Positions 34,869 through 44,891 are shown, numbered from the stretch's first letter. The stretch is DNA of 64,000 nucleotides from Vibrio coralliilyticus (GCF_024449095.1 NZ_CP024627.1:930001-994000), one strand, 5' to 3'. The notes: generated by a model not told the origin, from the letters alone. Numbers and translations: made by a program.

Positions 34869-37220
34869 ATGAACTTGGAACGTTCCGAACGTATCGAGAT
34901 CCCCGTACTACCTCTAAGAGATGTAGTCGTTTACCCGCACATGGTAATTCCTTTGTTTGTTGGACGTGAAAAGTCAATTGCTTGCCTTGAAGCGGCAATG
35001 GATAACAACAAACAAATACTGCTAGTGGCGCAGAAAAAAGCGGAAACCGATGAGCCAGCGAAAGACGACCTGTTCGATGTTGGTACCGTGGCAACCATTC
35101 TTCAATTATTGAAGCTGCCTGATGGGACCGTAAAAGTGCTGGTTGAAGGCCAGCAGCGTGCAAAAATTCATAAGTTTACTGAAGAAGAATTCTTCACCGC
35201 AGATGCTGAATACTTAACAACAGAACAGCTAGACGAGCGTGAAGAAGAAGTGATTGTTCGTAGTGCGATTAATCAGTTCGAAGGTTTTATCAAGCTAAAT
35301 AAGAAGATCCCACCTGAAGTACTGACTTCCCTCAACGGTATTGATGAAGCGGCTCGCCTTGCCGATACAATTGCTGCCCATATGCCACTCAAGCTGGCTG
35401 ACAAGCAAATTGTTTTGGAAACACTAGACATCACTGAGCGCCTTGAGTTCCTGATGGGACAAATGGAATCAGAGATCGATTTGCTGCAGGTTGAAAAGCG
35501 TATCCGTACTCGCGTTAAAAAGCAGATGGAAAAATCTCAGCGAGAGTACTATCTGAATGAGCAGATGAAAGCGATTCAGAAAGAGCTAGGTGAAACGGAA
35601 GACGGTGTTGATGAGTTCGAAACGCTGAAACAGAAAATCGTTGACTCAAAGATGCCTCAAGAAGCGCGTGAAAAGACTGAGCAAGAACTACAAAAGCTGA
35701 AAATGATGTCGCCAATGTCGGCTGAAGCCACTGTTGTTCGTGGTTATATCGACTGGATGTTAGGCGTGCCTTGGCACAAGCGATCTAAAGTTAAGAAAAA
35801 TCTAGCGAAAGCGGAAGAAGTGCTGAACGAAGATCATTACGGCCTTGAGCGTGTTAAAGAGCGCATTCTTGAATACCTAGCGGTTCAAAATCGAATTAAC
35901 AAACTTAAAGGACCTATCCTTTGTCTTGTTGGTCCACCGGGTGTAGGTAAAACCTCTTTAGGTCGCTCTATCGCAGCAGCAACCGGGCGTAAATATACGC
36001 GTATGGCATTGGGTGGTGTACGTGATGAAGCTGAAATTCGTGGTCACCGCCGTACTTACATTGGTTCTATGCCGGGTAAGCTTATTCAAAAAATGTCTAA
36101 AGTAGGCGTAAAAAACCCGCTGTTCTTGTTGGATGAAATCGACAAAATGTCTTCTGACATGCGTGGTGATCCGTCTTCTGCTCTACTAGAAGTACTCGAC
36201 CCAGAACAAAACAACGCGTTTAATGATCACTACCTAGAGGTGGATTACGACCTGTCTGACGTGATGTTCGTTGCGACGTCTAACTCAATGAATATTCCAG
36301 GTCCTCTACTTGACCGTATGGAAGTGATTCGTCTATCGGGTTACACCGAAGACGAGAAACTCAATATTGCGAAACGTCACTTAGTAGAGAAACAGATCAA
36401 ACGTAATGGTTTGAAACTGGGTGAAATTGAGATTGAAGACTCTGCGATTATTGGCATTATTCGCTACTACACCCGCGAAGCGGGGGTTCGTAATCTGGAA
36501 CGAGAAATTTCGAAGATCTGTCGCAAAGCAGTGAAAAATATCCTGCTTGATAGCAACCTGAAAACGGTCACTGTGACAATGGATAACCTTAAAGATTACT
36601 TAGGTGTTCAGCGTCATGACTACGGTAAAGCTGATGATAGCAATCGAATTGGTCAAGTGACAGGTCTTGCATGGACTGAGGTTGGTGGTGATTTACTTAC
36701 TATTGAAACCGAAGCAATGCCGGGTAAAGGCAAGCTGACACAGACCGGGTCACTTGGTGATGTCATGCAGGAGTCCATCCAAGCGGCAATGACAGTAGTG
36801 CGGTCTCGAGCAGTAAAACTTGGGATTAACTCGGACTTTTATGAGAAGCGTGATATTCACGTCCATGTACCAGAAGGGGCAACCCCAAAAGATGGGCCGA
36901 GTGCAGGTATTGCGATGTGTACAGCGCTGGTATCCAGCTTAACAGGTAACCCTGTGAAAGCGGAAGTGGCGATGACAGGTGAAATTACCCTACGTGGTGA
37001 AGTTCTTCCTATTGGTGGTTTAAAAGAGAAACTACTGGCAGCGCATCGCGGAGGTATCAAAACGGTCCTGATTCCTAAAGACAATGAACGTGATCTGGAA
37101 GAGATTCCTGATAATGTTATCGCTGATCTTAAGGTCATTCCGGTGCAATGGATTGATGATGTTCTTAAAGTCGCGTTAGAAAAAGACCCATCAGGTGTCG
37201 AAATTGCTGCTGTAAAATAG
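34869..37220 (+). CDS. lon: ATP-dependent protease La
   Basis: Cytoplasmic homohexameric protease for misfolded and regulatory proteins. The 783 residues contain the N-terminal LON substrate domain (IPVLPLRDVVVYPHMVIPL), a coiled region, the AAA+ module with GPPGVGKTSL and LFLLDEIDK, and the protease domain with the Ser678/Lys721 dyad in PKDGPSAGIAM and GGLKEKLLAAH. Length is one less than E. coli Lon. It has its own heat-shock promoter and a strong terminator. Confidence 0.97.
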   Translation: MNLERSERIEIPVLPLRDVVVYPHMVIPLFVGREKSIACLEAAMDNNKQILLVAQKKAETDEPAKDDLFDVGTVATILQLLKLPDGTVKVLVEGQQRAKIHKFTEEEFFTADAEYLTTEQLDEREEEVIVRSAINQFEGFIKLNKKIPPEVLTSLNGIDEAARLADTIAAHMPLKLADKQIVLETLDITERLEFLMGQMESEIDLLQVEKRIRTRVKKQMEKSQREYYLNEQMKAIQKELGETEDGVDEFETLKQKIVDSKMPQEAREKTEQELQKLKMMSPMSAEATVVRGYIDWMLGVPWHKRSKVKKNLAKAEEVLNEDHYGLERVKERILEYLAVQNRINKLKGPILCLVGPPGVGKTSLGRSIAAATGRKYTRMALGGVRDEAEIRGHRRTYIGSMPGKLIQKMSKVGVKNPLFLLDEIDKMSSDMRGDPSSALLEVLDPEQNNAFNDHYLEVDYDLSDVMFVATSNSMNIPGPLLDRMEVIRLSGYTEDEKLNIAKRHLVEKQIKRNGLKLGEIEIEDSAIIGIIRYYTREAGVRNLEREISKICRKAVKNILLDSNLKTVTVTMDNLKDYLGVQRHDYGKADDSNRIGQVTGLAWTEVGGDLLTIETEAMPGKGKLTQTGSLGDVMQESIQAAMTVVRSRAVKLGINSDFYEKRDIHVHVPEGATPKDGPSAGIAMCTALVSSLTGNPVKAEVAMTGEITLRGEVLPIGGLKEKLLAAHRGGIKTVLIPKDNERDLEEIPDNVIADLKVIPVQWIDDVLKVALEKDPSGVEIAAVK

Positions 37221-37249
37221 TGATGTGCAGCAAAAATAAGTAAAAGATT

Positions 37250-37288
37250 ACGCTGATAAGCATAAAAAGGCTTGTCAGCGTTTTTTTT
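37250..37288 (+). terminator. Terminator of lon
   Basis: ACGCTGATAAGC (37250-37261) pairs over twelve positions with GCTTGTCAGCGT (37270-37281), one G-T pair, followed by seven more T. Confidence 0.85.
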
Positions 37289-37414
37289 GGAGGCTAACGT
37301 TACCCACATAGCTTCAGGCCTTGTTGTATAAGGGATTGGAGTTAGTTTTAAATTGAAATGGAACGAATGCTGCCTTTAAAAAATAATAACAAGGTGGCGC
37401 AAAGGGGAATCACA

Positions 37415-37687
37415 GTGAATAAAACACAATTAGTAGAAAAAATTGCAGAAAACGCTGACCTTTCAAAAGCTTCAGCGGGCCGTGCCCTAGACGCATTTAT
37501 TGAAGCTGTAGGCGACACTCTTCAGTCTGGTGACCAAGTCGCGCTAGTGGGCTTTGGTACATTCAGTGTTCGTACTCGTGCTGCGCGTACTGGTCGCAAT
37601 CCAAAAACTGGTGAAGAAATCCAAATCGCAGAAGCAAAAGTACCTGCGTTTAAAGCTGGTAAAGCTCTAAAAGACTCTTGCAACTAG
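37415..37687 (+). CDS. hupB: DNA-binding protein HU-beta
   Basis: 90-residue histone-like protein ([23 protein letters not shown]-binding arm with [12 protein letters not shown]). The start is GTG at 37415, with AAGGGGAA six bases upstream. An in-frame ATG 57 bases earlier gives 19 extra residues that are not part of HU and lacks a ribosome site. Placement between lon and ppiD is as in E. coli. It is one of two HU/IHF-family genes here (the other is ihfB). Confidence 0.95.
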   Translation: MNKTQLVEKIAENADLSKASAGRALDAFIEAVGDTLQSGDQVALVGFGTFSVRTRAARTGRNPKTGEEIQIAEAKVPAFKAGKALKDSCN

Positions 37688-37736
37688 TTTAAAAGTTGCC
37701 AGCAGTGGCAGTTTTTATCGAACCTTTTTAAATTAT

Positions 37737-37764
37737 GCGCATCATACTGATGCGCTTTTCTTTT
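37737..37764 (+). terminator. Terminator of hupB
   Basis: GCGCATCA (37737-37744), loop TAC, TGATGCGC (37748-37755), then TTTTCTTTTTC. A smaller hairpin TTGCCA/TGGCA lies just after the hupB stop. Confidence 0.75.
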
Positions 37765-37860
37765 TCTGATATTATCGCGCTATCTTATTTTAGTTATAAC
37801 GTATGTCGTGTTAGCACGTGTAAAGGCTAATATGGACCACACGCGGAGAGTTTTTTACAT

Positions 37861-39720
37861 ATGATGGATCGATTACGCGAAGGCGTTAATAGCATCGCGG
37901 TTAAAATTATCCTTGGATTAATCATCCTGTCTTTTGTCTTTGCTGGAGTTGGTAGCTACATCGTTGGTGGTAGTAACAATTCTGCAGCCAAGGTTGGTAA
38001 CGTGGAGATTGGCCGTGGTGAGTTTGAACAAGCTTACCAAAACGAGCGTAATCGTATGCAAGCCCAGCTTGGTGATTATTTTTCTAATCTGTTAGCAGAT
38101 CCAAGCTACGTTGAATCTTTCCGTAAGTCAGTACTTGACCGAATGATTAACGATCTTTTATTGGAGCAGCATGCTGAAGCTTTGGGCCTACGTGTCAGCG
38201 ATGCTCAGGTAAGAAGCATGATTGTTGATATGCCTCAGTTCCAAGTGGACGGCAAGTTTGATCAGGAAGTCTATCAAGCCTCTCTTCGTCGTGCTGGATT
38301 CACTCCGGATAGTTTTGCTGAGTATCTGCGCAGAGATCTTGTACGTAATCAGCTTCTAACGGCTGTCCAAGCAAGTGACTTCTCACTAGAAGGAGAGGTT
38401 GAAGCTCAAAGTAAGCTTCTGGCTCAGACGCGAGAAATTAAGAAAGTGACACTTTCTTTAACGGATTTCGCCTCTAAAGCGGAACTTTCTGACCAAGAAA
38501 TTAACGACTATTACACTCAGAACGCAGACCAATATACGCGCCCTGAACAAGTGAAAGTGGCTTACATTGAGCTTTCAGCGCAGCAATTGAAAGATGCGAT
38601 TCAAGTGTCTGACGAGCAAGCTAAACAATACTATCAAGAGCACCTTGATAAGTATTCTTCAGAAGAGCAGCGCCGTGTAAGCCATATTCTGATTGAAGGT
38701 GACGACAAAGCAAAAGCACAATCTGTTCTAGATGAGTTGAATGCTGGTGCTGACTTTGCCAGCTTGGCGGAAGAGAAATCTGACGACTTTGGCAGTGCTT
38801 CTGAAGGGGGGGCTCTTGGTTGGATCGAGCGTGATGTGATGGATCCGGCATTTGAAGAAGCCGCTTTTGCTCTGAAGAAAGTTGGTGATGTAACCGGTCT
38901 GGTGAAATCGGACTTCGGCTATCACATCATTCAGCTCGATGAACTGAAAGGCTCAGTTGCTAAGCCATATGAAGAAGTGGCGACTGAAATCAAGCAGGAG
39001 TTGAAAGACCAACAAGCAATCGATCAATTCTATGAATTGCAGAGTGAGCTTGAAAAAGTGGCATTTGAATACCCTGATTCTTTAGATGATGCTGCTGAAG
39101 CGATTAACGCGGATATTCACACCACAGATTTTATTTCTCAGGCTGATGCACCAGAACTGCTGAAAACACCTGCTGTAATGCAGGCTATTCTCAGCCCAGA
39201 AGTGAAAGAAGATGGCTTAAACTCTGAAGTACTTGAAGTTGCGCCCGAGCATGTCATCGTAGTTCGTGTTGAAGATACGCGTGATGAAACGGTACTTCCT
39301 TTGGAAGAAGTACGTGATCAAGTGACTGCTTCCTTAGCGAAAATTAAAGGTGAGCAAAGCGCAATTGAGCTTGCCGACAATTTGGTTGCAGAGCTGAAGA
39401 AGGGTAACAAAGACCTAATGACTGAAAATGGTCTTGAGTTCAGTGACGCGGAAAACATTGATCGTAGCTCTCCGTTGGCTGATGTTGTCTTCTCGATGAA
39501 GAAGCCAAGCAGTGGTCAAGTGGAGTTCGCTCAAGCTAAAGATTTTAACGGTGACATCGTTGTGGTTGAGTTGACCAACGTGAAATCTGATGTAAATGCG
39601 CAGTACAACGAACAGATTGGTACTCAGTTAACCCAGATGAACGCACAACAAGATCTCTCTGGTTTGATCAATATTCTTCGTAAAACTATCGATATCGAAT
39701 ATTACGCTGTGACTCAGTAA
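37861..39720 (+). CDS. ppiD: Periplasmic folding chaperone PpiD
   Basis: 619 residues, anchored in the inner membrane by a TM helix at about 12-36 (SIAVKIILGLIILSFVFAGVG), with a large periplasmic part. A SurA-like N-terminal chaperone region leads to one parvulin domain (about 265-360; RRVSHILIEGDDKAKAQ, GGALGWIERDVMDPAFEEAAF, FGYHIIQLDE). PpiD meets substrates at the exit of the Sec channel. Its parvulin activity is weak in E. coli. Start MMDRL matches the E. coli protein. It is followed by a terminator and comEA, as in other vibrios. Confidence 0.95.
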   Translation: MMDRLREGVNSIAVKIILGLIILSFVFAGVGSYIVGGSNNSAAKVGNVEIGRGEFEQAYQNERNRMQAQLGDYFSNLLADPSYVESFRKSVLDRMINDLLLEQHAEALGLRVSDAQVRSMIVDMPQFQVDGKFDQEVYQASLRRAGFTPDSFAEYLRRDLVRNQLLTAVQASDFSLEGEVEAQSKLLAQTREIKKVTLSLTDFASKAELSDQEINDYYTQNADQYTRPEQVKVAYIELSAQQLKDAIQVSDEQAKQYYQEHLDKYSSEEQRRVSHILIEGDDKAKAQSVLDELNAGADFASLAEEKSDDFGSASEGGALGWIERDVMDPAFEEAAFALKKVGDVTGLVKSDFGYHIIQLDELKGSVAKPYEEVATEIKQELKDQQAIDQFYELQSELEKVAFEYPDSLDDAAEAINADIHTTDFISQADAPELLKTPAVMQAILSPEVKEDGLNSEVLEVAPEHVIVVRVEDTRDETVLPLEEVRDQVTASLAKIKGEQSAIELADNLVAELKKGNKDLMTENGLEFSDAENIDRSSPLADVVFSMKKPSSGQVEFAQAKDFNGDIVVVELTNVKSDVNAQYNEQIGTQLTQMNAQQDLSGLINILRKTIDIEYYAVTQ

Positions 39721-39752
39721 TCTTAATCGATGTAACTGATAAACTACTTATG

Positions 39753-39780
39753 ACGGGCTGCAGATGCAGCCCGTTTTATT
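39753..39780 (+). terminator. Terminator of ppiD
   Basis: ACGGGCTGCA (39753-39762), loop GA, TGCAGCCCGT (39765-39774), then TTTATT. Confidence 0.8.
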
Positions 39781-39861
39781 ATGTATCATCTCTCCACCCA
39801 TAAATGAAAACGCCCTCTATGGTATCTATTCCACAATGTTATTTAGAGGAACAAAAGGGAA

Positions 39862-40161
39862 ATGTTACATATACTATGGACTTGCTTATTATTGACAATC
39901 GCCGCATATAGTCCGATTACCATATCGGCTGAACAACCGACTCACGCTGAATACTCGGGAATAGAGATTACCGTGAATGTAAATACTGCTGAAGCGGCTG
40001 AATTGGCGACATTATTGAGTGGTATTGGGGAGAAAAAAGCCCAGGCTATTGTTCTATATAGGGATGAAAATGGTCCTTTCTTGAAGGTGGATGATCTGAC
40101 TTTGGTAAAAGGTATCGGCCCCGCTTTAATAGATAAAAACCGCAGCCGAATAAAGTTGTAA
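39862..40161 (+). CDS. comEA: ComEA-type helix-hairpin-helix DNA-binding protein
   Basis: 99 residues with a signal peptide or short anchor (about 1-23, MLHILWTCLLLTIAAYS) and one ComEA domain of two HhH motifs (VNVNTAEAAELATLLSGIGEKKAQ, VDDLTLVKGIGPALIDK). In V. cholerae the periplasmic ComEA acts as the ratchet that pulls DNA in after pilus retraction, and its gene also follows ppiD. The ribosome site is AAAGGGAA. I could not find a clear CRP-S-type site upstream, though TfoX control would be expected. It could alternatively be described as the YbaV homologue. Confidence 0.88.
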   Translation: MLHILWTCLLLTIAAYSPITISAEQPTHAEYSGIEITVNVNTAEAAELATLLSGIGEKKAQAIVLYRDENGPFLKVDDLTLVKGIGPALIDKNRSRIKL

Positions 40162-40166
40162 TTAGG

Positions 40167-40190
40167 TAGAGCGCTAAGCGCTCTATTTTT
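40167..40190 (+). terminator. Terminator of comEA
   Basis: TAGAGCGC (40167-40174), loop TAA, GCGCTCTA (40178-40185), then five T. Confidence 0.8.
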
Positions 40191-40300
40191 GGTTGTTTCC
40201 TTTCAATACCTGCTGGTGCCGAGAGACGAATCCCACTATAATTCACGCCGAATATTGGTCAGCTTAATGACTATTATTTTTAACTAATGTGGAGTAAAAC

Positions 40301-40981
40301 ATGTCGTCTCATACGCCAGTCGTAACCGTTGATGGACCAAGTGGTGCAGGTAAAGGCACTCTTTGTATGCTTCTAGCAAAGAAGCTAGGCTTTCATTTAT
40401 TGGATTCCGGTGCGATTTATCGTGTATTGGCGTTGGCAGCAATCCACCATGGTGTCGATCTGGACTCTGAAGACGCACTTGTCCCAATTGCTACGCATCT
40501 AGACGTACAATTTATTGCTGAGGGTGACTTAGTAAAAGTTATCTTAGAGGGTGAAGACGTTTCCGGTGAGTTACGCAAAGAAGAGACGGGGATGGCGGCA
40601 TCCAAAGTCGCTGCATTGCCACGAGTCCGTGAGGCTCTGTTGCGCCGCCAGCGTGCTTTTGCCGAAGGTAGTGGCTTAGTGGCTGATGGGCGCGATATGG
40701 GAACCGTAGTTTTCCCTCAAGCGGAAGTAAAGATTTTCCTAGATGCAAGTGCCGAAGAGCGCGCTAACCGCCGCCTTAAACAGTTGCAAGGCAAGGGGTT
40801 AGATGTTAAATTTGACGACCTTTTGAGCGAGATCCAAGAGCGTGACGATCGAGATCGTAACCGCCCGGTGGCGCCATTATGCCCCGCTGAGGATGCGCTA
40901 TTGCTGGATTCTACTTCGATGAGTATCGACGAAGTGGTAGAAAAGGCACTACAATATATCGAATCTAAGCTAGTCGTTTAG
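40301..40981 (+). CDS. cmk: Cytidylate kinase
   Basis: Phosphorylates CMP and dCMP with ATP. The 226 residues have the P-loop [10 protein letters not shown] (14-23), the CMP-specific region [25 protein letters not shown] and the lid [13 protein letters not shown]. Length matches E. coli Cmk (227). It precedes rpsA with about 100 bases of leader, the usual order; the two genes are often co-transcribed. Confidence 0.96.
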   Translation: MSSHTPVVTVDGPSGAGKGTLCMLLAKKLGFHLLDSGAIYRVLALAAIHHGVDLDSEDALVPIATHLDVQFIAEGDLVKVILEGEDVSGELRKEETGMAASKVAALPRVREALLRRQRAFAEGSGLVADGRDMGTVVFPQAEVKIFLDASAEERANRRLKQLQGKGLDVKFDDLLSEIQERDDRDRNRPVAPLCPAEDALLLDSTSMSIDEVVEKALQYIESKLVV

Positions 40982-41035
40982 GCGGCTAGGTCGGAGCGTT
41001 GGTCGCATGGATGATGACTGGCGAATTTAATAACC

Positions 41036-41084
41036 CCACGCGGTAGGATACCCGTGGACGTTTAATTTATTGAAGATTAAATAA
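41036..41084 (+). promoter_or_regulatory. Structured rpsA translation leader
   Basis: CCACG (41036-41040) pairs with CGTGG (41053-41057), two more pairs above, leaving TAGGATA in the loop. TTTAAT (41061-41066) pairs with ATTAAA (41076-41081), with GAAG at the loop's edge. There is no good Shine-Dalgarno next to the ATG. E. coli rpsA likewise has a hairpin leader with a dispersed ribosome site, through which S1 represses its own synthesis. Confidence 0.6.
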
Positions 41085-42755
41085 ATGACTGAATCTTTTG
41101 CTCAACTCTTTGAAGAGTTTCTAAACGAGACTGAATTCCAACAAGGTACTATCGTTAAAGGTACTGTAGTAGCTATCGAGAACGGTTTCGTTCTTGTTGA
41201 CGCTGGTCTTAAGTCTGAGTCTGCAATCCCTGCTGAACAGTTCAAGAACGCTGCTGGCGAACTTGAAGTTGAAGTTGGTTCTGAAGTAGACGTAGCGCTA
41301 GACGCTGTTGAAGACGGTTTCGGTGAGACTCAACTTTCTCGTGAGAAAGCGAAGCGTCACGAAGCTTGGATCGTTCTTGAGAAAGCTTACGAAGAAGCTG
41401 AAACTGTTGTTGGTATCATCAACGGTAAAGTTAAAGGCGGTTTCACTGTTGAACTAAACGGTATCCGTGCTTTCCTTCCTGGTTCTCTAGTAGACGTACG
41501 TCCAATCCGCGACACTGCTCACCTAGAAAACAAAGAGCTAGAGTTCAAAGTTATCAAACTTGACCAGAAGCGTAACAACGTTGTTGTTTCTCGCCGTGCG
41601 GTAATCGAGTCTGAGAACAGCGTTGAGCGTGATGAGCTTCTTGAGTCTCTACAAGAAGGCGCAGAAGTTAAAGGTATCGTTAAGAACCTAACAGACTACG
41701 GTGCATTCGTAGATCTAGGTGGTGTTGACGGTCTTCTACACATCACAGACATGGCTTGGAAGCGCGTTAAGCACCCTTCTGAGATCGTGAACGTTGGTGA
41801 CGAGATCCAAGTTAAAGTTCTTAAGTTCGACCGTGAGCGTACTCGCGTATCACTAGGTCTTAAGCAGCTAGGCGAAGATCCATGGGTAGCAATCGCTAAG
41901 CGTTACCCAGAAGGTCACAAACTATCTGGTCGCGTTACTAACCTAACTGACTACGGCTGTTTCGTTGAAATCGAAGAAGGCGTTGAAGGTCTAGTACACG
42001 TTTCTGAAATGGATTGGACTAACAAGAACATCCACCCATCTAAAGTTGTTAATGTTGGCGACGAAGTTGAGGTTATGGTTCTTGAAATCGACGAAGAACG
42101 TCGTCGTATCTCTCTAGGTCTGAAACAGTGTAAAGCTAACCCTTGGCAGTCTTTCGCTGAAGCGCAAGCTAAAGGCGACAAAGTTACTGGTAAGATCAAG
42201 TCTATCACTGACTTCGGTATCTTCATCGGTCTAGAAGGCGGTATTGACGGTCTTGTTCACCTATCTGACATTTCTTGGAATGTTGCAGGTGAAGAAGCGG
42301 TACGTGAGTACAAGAAAGGCGACGAAATCTCTGCAGTTGTTCTAGCAGTAGATGCAGAGCGTGAGCGTATCTCTCTAGGCGTTAAGCAAATGGAAAATGA
42401 CCCATTCAATGCTTACGTTGCTGAGAACAAGAAAGGTGCACTAGTTAACGGTACTGTTACTGCAGTTGATGCTAAAGGTGCAACTATCGAGCTTGAAGAA
42501 GGCGTAGAAGGTTACATCCGCGCTTCTGAAGTTTCTCGCGACCGCGTAGAAGATGCTTCTCTAATCCTAAGCGTTGGCGACAGCGTTGAAGCGAAGTTCA
42601 CTGGTGTAGACCGTAAGAACCGCGTAATCAACCTATCTGTTAAAGCTAAAGATGAAGCAGAAGAGCAAGAAGCAATGGCTTCTCTGAACAAAGCAGACGA
42701 CGCTTCGTTCGGTAATGCAATGGCTGACGCTTTCAAAGCAGCTAAAGGCGAATAA
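41085..42755 (+). CDS. rpsA: 30S ribosomal protein S1
   Basis: Binds mRNA on the 30S subunit. The 556 residues comprise six S1 (OB-fold) repeats: two N-terminal ones for ribosome docking, then four mRNA-binding repeats marked by recurring phrases such as [38 protein letters not shown] and [19 protein letters not shown]. Codon use is extremely biased, as for a major ribosomal protein. Length matches E. coli S1 (557). Confidence 0.98.
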   Translation: MTESFAQLFEEFLNETEFQQGTIVKGTVVAIENGFVLVDAGLKSESAIPAEQFKNAAGELEVEVGSEVDVALDAVEDGFGETQLSREKAKRHEAWIVLEKAYEEAETVVGIINGKVKGGFTVELNGIRAFLPGSLVDVRPIRDTAHLENKELEFKVIKLDQKRNNVVVSRRAVIESENSVERDELLESLQEGAEVKGIVKNLTDYGAFVDLGGVDGLLHITDMAWKRVKHPSEIVNVGDEIQVKVLKFDRERTRVSLGLKQLGEDPWVAIAKRYPEGHKLSGRVTNLTDYGCFVEIEEGVEGLVHVSEMDWTNKNIHPSKVVNVGDEVEVMVLEIDEERRRISLGLKQCKANPWQSFAEAQAKGDKVTGKIKSITDFGIFIGLEGGIDGLVHLSDISWNVAGEEAVREYKKGDEISAVVLAVDAERERISLGVKQMENDPFNAYVAENKKGALVNGTVTAVDAKGATIELEEGVEGYIRASEVSRDRVEDASLILSVGDSVEAKFTGVDRKNRVINLSVKAKDEAEEQEAMASLNKADDASFGNAMADAFKAAKGE

Positions 42756-42771
42756 TATATCGCTTTATTGA

Positions 42772-42797
42772 AAAAGGAGCCGAAAGGCTCCTTTTTT
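42772..42797 (+). terminator. Terminator of rpsA
   Basis: AAAAGGAGCC (42772-42781), loop GAAA, GGCTCCTTTT (42786-42795), then TT. Confidence 0.8.
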
Positions 42798-42818
42798 ATG
42801 GATTGAGCTAAACTAGTC

Positions 42819-42927
42819 CTAATACCAATCTCAGCAAGTGACTCTGATAAAACGCGATTTGAAAGTGCGCAATTTATTGGTTTTGCATCTAGAATTGATA
42901 GCAAGTGTTTGTTGGAATTGGTATTAC
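42819..42927. repeat. Candidate MITE-like element with TAATACCAAT ends
   Basis: TAATACCAAT (42820-42829) and its exact inverse ATTGGTATTA (42917-42926) bracket about 107 bases, with weaker complementarity running inward for about ten more positions. The insert has no reading frame. Short elements with these ends recur, as I remember, in Vibrio genomes. It lies between the rpsA terminator and ihfB; its right end abuts a TATAAT-like sequence and may carry the ihfB promoter. Confidence 0.45.
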
Positions 42928-42966
42928 TTACTATAATAAGTGATAAACTACTCTACGAGGGAAACT

Positions 42967-43248
42967 ATGACTAAGTCTGAACTGATTGAGAGACTCTGCG
43001 CTGAGCAAACCCATCTTTCAGCAAAAGAGATTGAAGATGCTGTAAAAGACATTTTAGAGCATATGGCTTCGACACTAGAAACGGGCGATAGAATTGAAAT
43101 TCGTGGATTTGGTAGCTTCTCTCTACATTATCGCGAGCCACGTGTGGGCCGCAATCCGAAAACTGGTGAGAAAGTAGAGTTGGATGGCAAGTATGTCCCT
43201 CACTTTAAACCAGGCAAAGAATTACGCGAGCGTGTCAACCTTGGCTGA
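42967..43248 (+). CDS. ihfB: Integration host factor subunit beta
   Basis: 93 residues: [26 protein letters not shown], the DNA-intercalating arm [26 protein letters not shown]. The DNA-bending partner is IHF-alpha, encoded elsewhere. ATG 42967 has ACGAGGGAAAC upstream; the frame is open nine codons further but those residues are not in the family. Downstream of rpsA as in E. coli. Confidence 0.96.
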   Translation: MTKSELIERLCAEQTHLSAKEIEDAVKDILEHMASTLETGDRIEIRGFGSFSLHYREPRVGRNPKTGEKVELDGKYVPHFKPGKELRERVNLG

Positions 43249-43266
43249 TCTCTAGTTATTTTCTTG

Positions 43267-43300
43267 AAAAGCGGCATACACTGTGTATGCCGCTTTTTTA
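43267..43300 (+). terminator. Terminator of ihfB
   Basis: A stem of about 14 pairs (43267-43280 with 43284-43297, loop CTG) containing GCGGCATACA and its complement, ending in six T. Confidence 0.85.
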
Positions 43301-43385
43301 TGAGATGAAATTCGGAGATAGGAATGGTTTGTTCACGGGTTTTACTGCATAATCATATCGGCAGATATCCACTTAGGTGTAGAAT

Positions 43386-43667
43386 ATGAAAATTATAAAA
43401 ATTGTTATCGTGCTGGCCCTATTTTTAATCGCACTGGCTTTAGGCTCTCAGAACCAAGAATTAGTTAACTTTAACTACTTATTGGCACAGGGTGAGTTTC
43501 ATCTGTCAACATTACTCGGTGTTGTATTTGTTACTGGCTTTGTTTTGGCTTGGATTATCTTCGGTACTTTGCATTTACGTTCTCAACTTCAAGTGCGCAA
43601 ACTAAGAAAACAAGTGAAAAAACTTTCACCTTCCGAGAGTGAACCTCAACAGGTTAAAGCCCACTAA
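43386..43667 (+). CDS. lapA: Lipopolysaccharide assembly protein LapA
   Basis: 93 residues with two TM helices (about 3-20 and 40-63) and a basic cytoplasmic C-terminus (HLRSQLQVRKLRKQVKKL). It is the DUF1049/YciS family. With LapB it controls LpxC proteolysis by FtsH, setting LPS synthesis. It is 25 bases upstream of lapB in an operon. Confidence 0.93.
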   Translation: MKIIKIVIVLALFLIALALGSQNQELVNFNYLLAQGEFHLSTLLGVVFVTGFVLAWIIFGTLHLRSQLQVRKLRKQVKKLSPSESEPQQVKAH

Positions 43668-43692
43668 GTAGTACAGGCAGGCTTTTTACTCG

Positions 43693-44862
43693 ATGCTAGA
43701 AATACTCTTCTTGTTACTTCCAATCGCTGCTGCATACGGTTGGTATATGGGTAATCGAAGTGCCCAACAAGACAAGCAGAAACACTCCAATCAAATTTCC
43801 CGTCAGTATGTGACGGGTCTTAACCTGCTTTTGTCTGATCAATCGGACAAGGCAGTGGATCACTTCATTGAACTCCTTCAAGTCGATAACGAGACGATTG
43901 ATACTCATTTAGCTCTGGGGAATTTGTTCCGATCTCGTGGTGAAGTTGACCGTGCCATTCGTATCCACCAGAATTTAATCTCCCGTTCGGGTCTGACTAT
44001 TGATCAGAAAAATATTGCGCTTCAGCAATTAGCAAAAGACTACATGGCATCAGGCTTTCTTGATCGTGCAGAGAAAATTTTCGAACAACTTGTTGATGAA
44101 CCAGATCATAGAGAAGCCGCATTGCAACAGTTGGTTTCGATTTATCAGCAAACCCGAGAGTGGGGTAAAGCGATTCAATACGCGACTCAGCTGGTCAAGT
44201 TAGGCCGTAAGAGAATGAGGAATAGCATTGCTCATTTTTGGTGTGAGCTTGCCATGCAAGAAAAAGCTGATGGTGATAATAACCGTGCTATTCAGCATTT
44301 TAAACGTGCCTTATCAGAAGATCCTAAGTGTGTCAGAGCAAGTATCGCGTTAGGCAAAATATACTTGGAAGTCGAAGACTATGCGAAAACAATCAAGCAT
44401 ATGGAAATGGTGCTTGAGCAAGATACGGACTTCATTAGTGAGGTACTGCCGACTCTTGCGGATTGTTACCACCACCTTGGGCAAGAAGAAGAGCTGTTAG
44501 ACTTTTTACGCCAATGCATTGCCGCTAAAGCTGGGGTTTCTGCAGAGCTAATGTTGGCCCAATTGGTAGCCCAACATGAAGGGCCAGGTTCCGCGCAAGA
44601 GCTTTTAACACGCCAGTTAGTTAAGAACCCAACGATGAAGGGTTTCTACCGTTTAATGGACTACCACTTGGCTGATGCGGAGGAAGGCCGCGCTAAGGCC
44701 AGTTTGCAAACGTTGCAGAAACTTGTTGGTGAGCAACTTAAGGTCAAGCCGCATTATCGATGCCGAAAATGTGGCTTTTCAACCCACTCAATGTATTGGC
44801 ATTGCCCATCATGTAAAGGCTGGGGCACCATTAAACCAATTCGAGGGCTTGATGGTGAATAA
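43693..44862 (+). CDS. lapB: Lipopolysaccharide assembly protein LapB
   Basis: 389 residues: N-terminal TM helix (1-19, MLEILFLLLPIAAAYGWYMG), about nine TPR units, and a C-terminal rubredoxin-like metal site with two CxxC pairs (CRKCGF and CPSCKGW). LapB is the adaptor that brings LpxC to FtsH. Length equals E. coli LapB (389). Followed by a terminator and pyrF. Confidence 0.96.
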   Translation: MLEILFLLLPIAAAYGWYMGNRSAQQDKQKHSNQISRQYVTGLNLLLSDQSDKAVDHFIELLQVDNETIDTHLALGNLFRSRGEVDRAIRIHQNLISRSGLTIDQKNIALQQLAKDYMASGFLDRAEKIFEQLVDEPDHREAALQQLVSIYQQTREWGKAIQYATQLVKLGRKRMRNSIAHFWCELAMQEKADGDNNRAIQHFKRALSEDPKCVRASIALGKIYLEVEDYAKTIKHMEMVLEQDTDFISEVLPTLADCYHHLGQEEELLDFLRQCIAAKAGVSAELMLAQLVAQHEGPGSAQELLTRQLVKNPTMKGFYRLMDYHLADAEEGRAKASLQTLQKLVGEQLKVKPHYRCRKCGFSTHSMYWHCPSCKGWGTIKPIRGLDGE

Positions 44863-44891
44863 AAGATTCGATTGGTATTCCAATCAAAAAT

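Noticed and set aside
36857..37309. 150-codon minus-strand frame over the end of lon
   Set aside because: Entirely antisense to the conserved Lon protease domain, low-complexity Ser/Ile-rich product, no ribosome site; a shadow frame.
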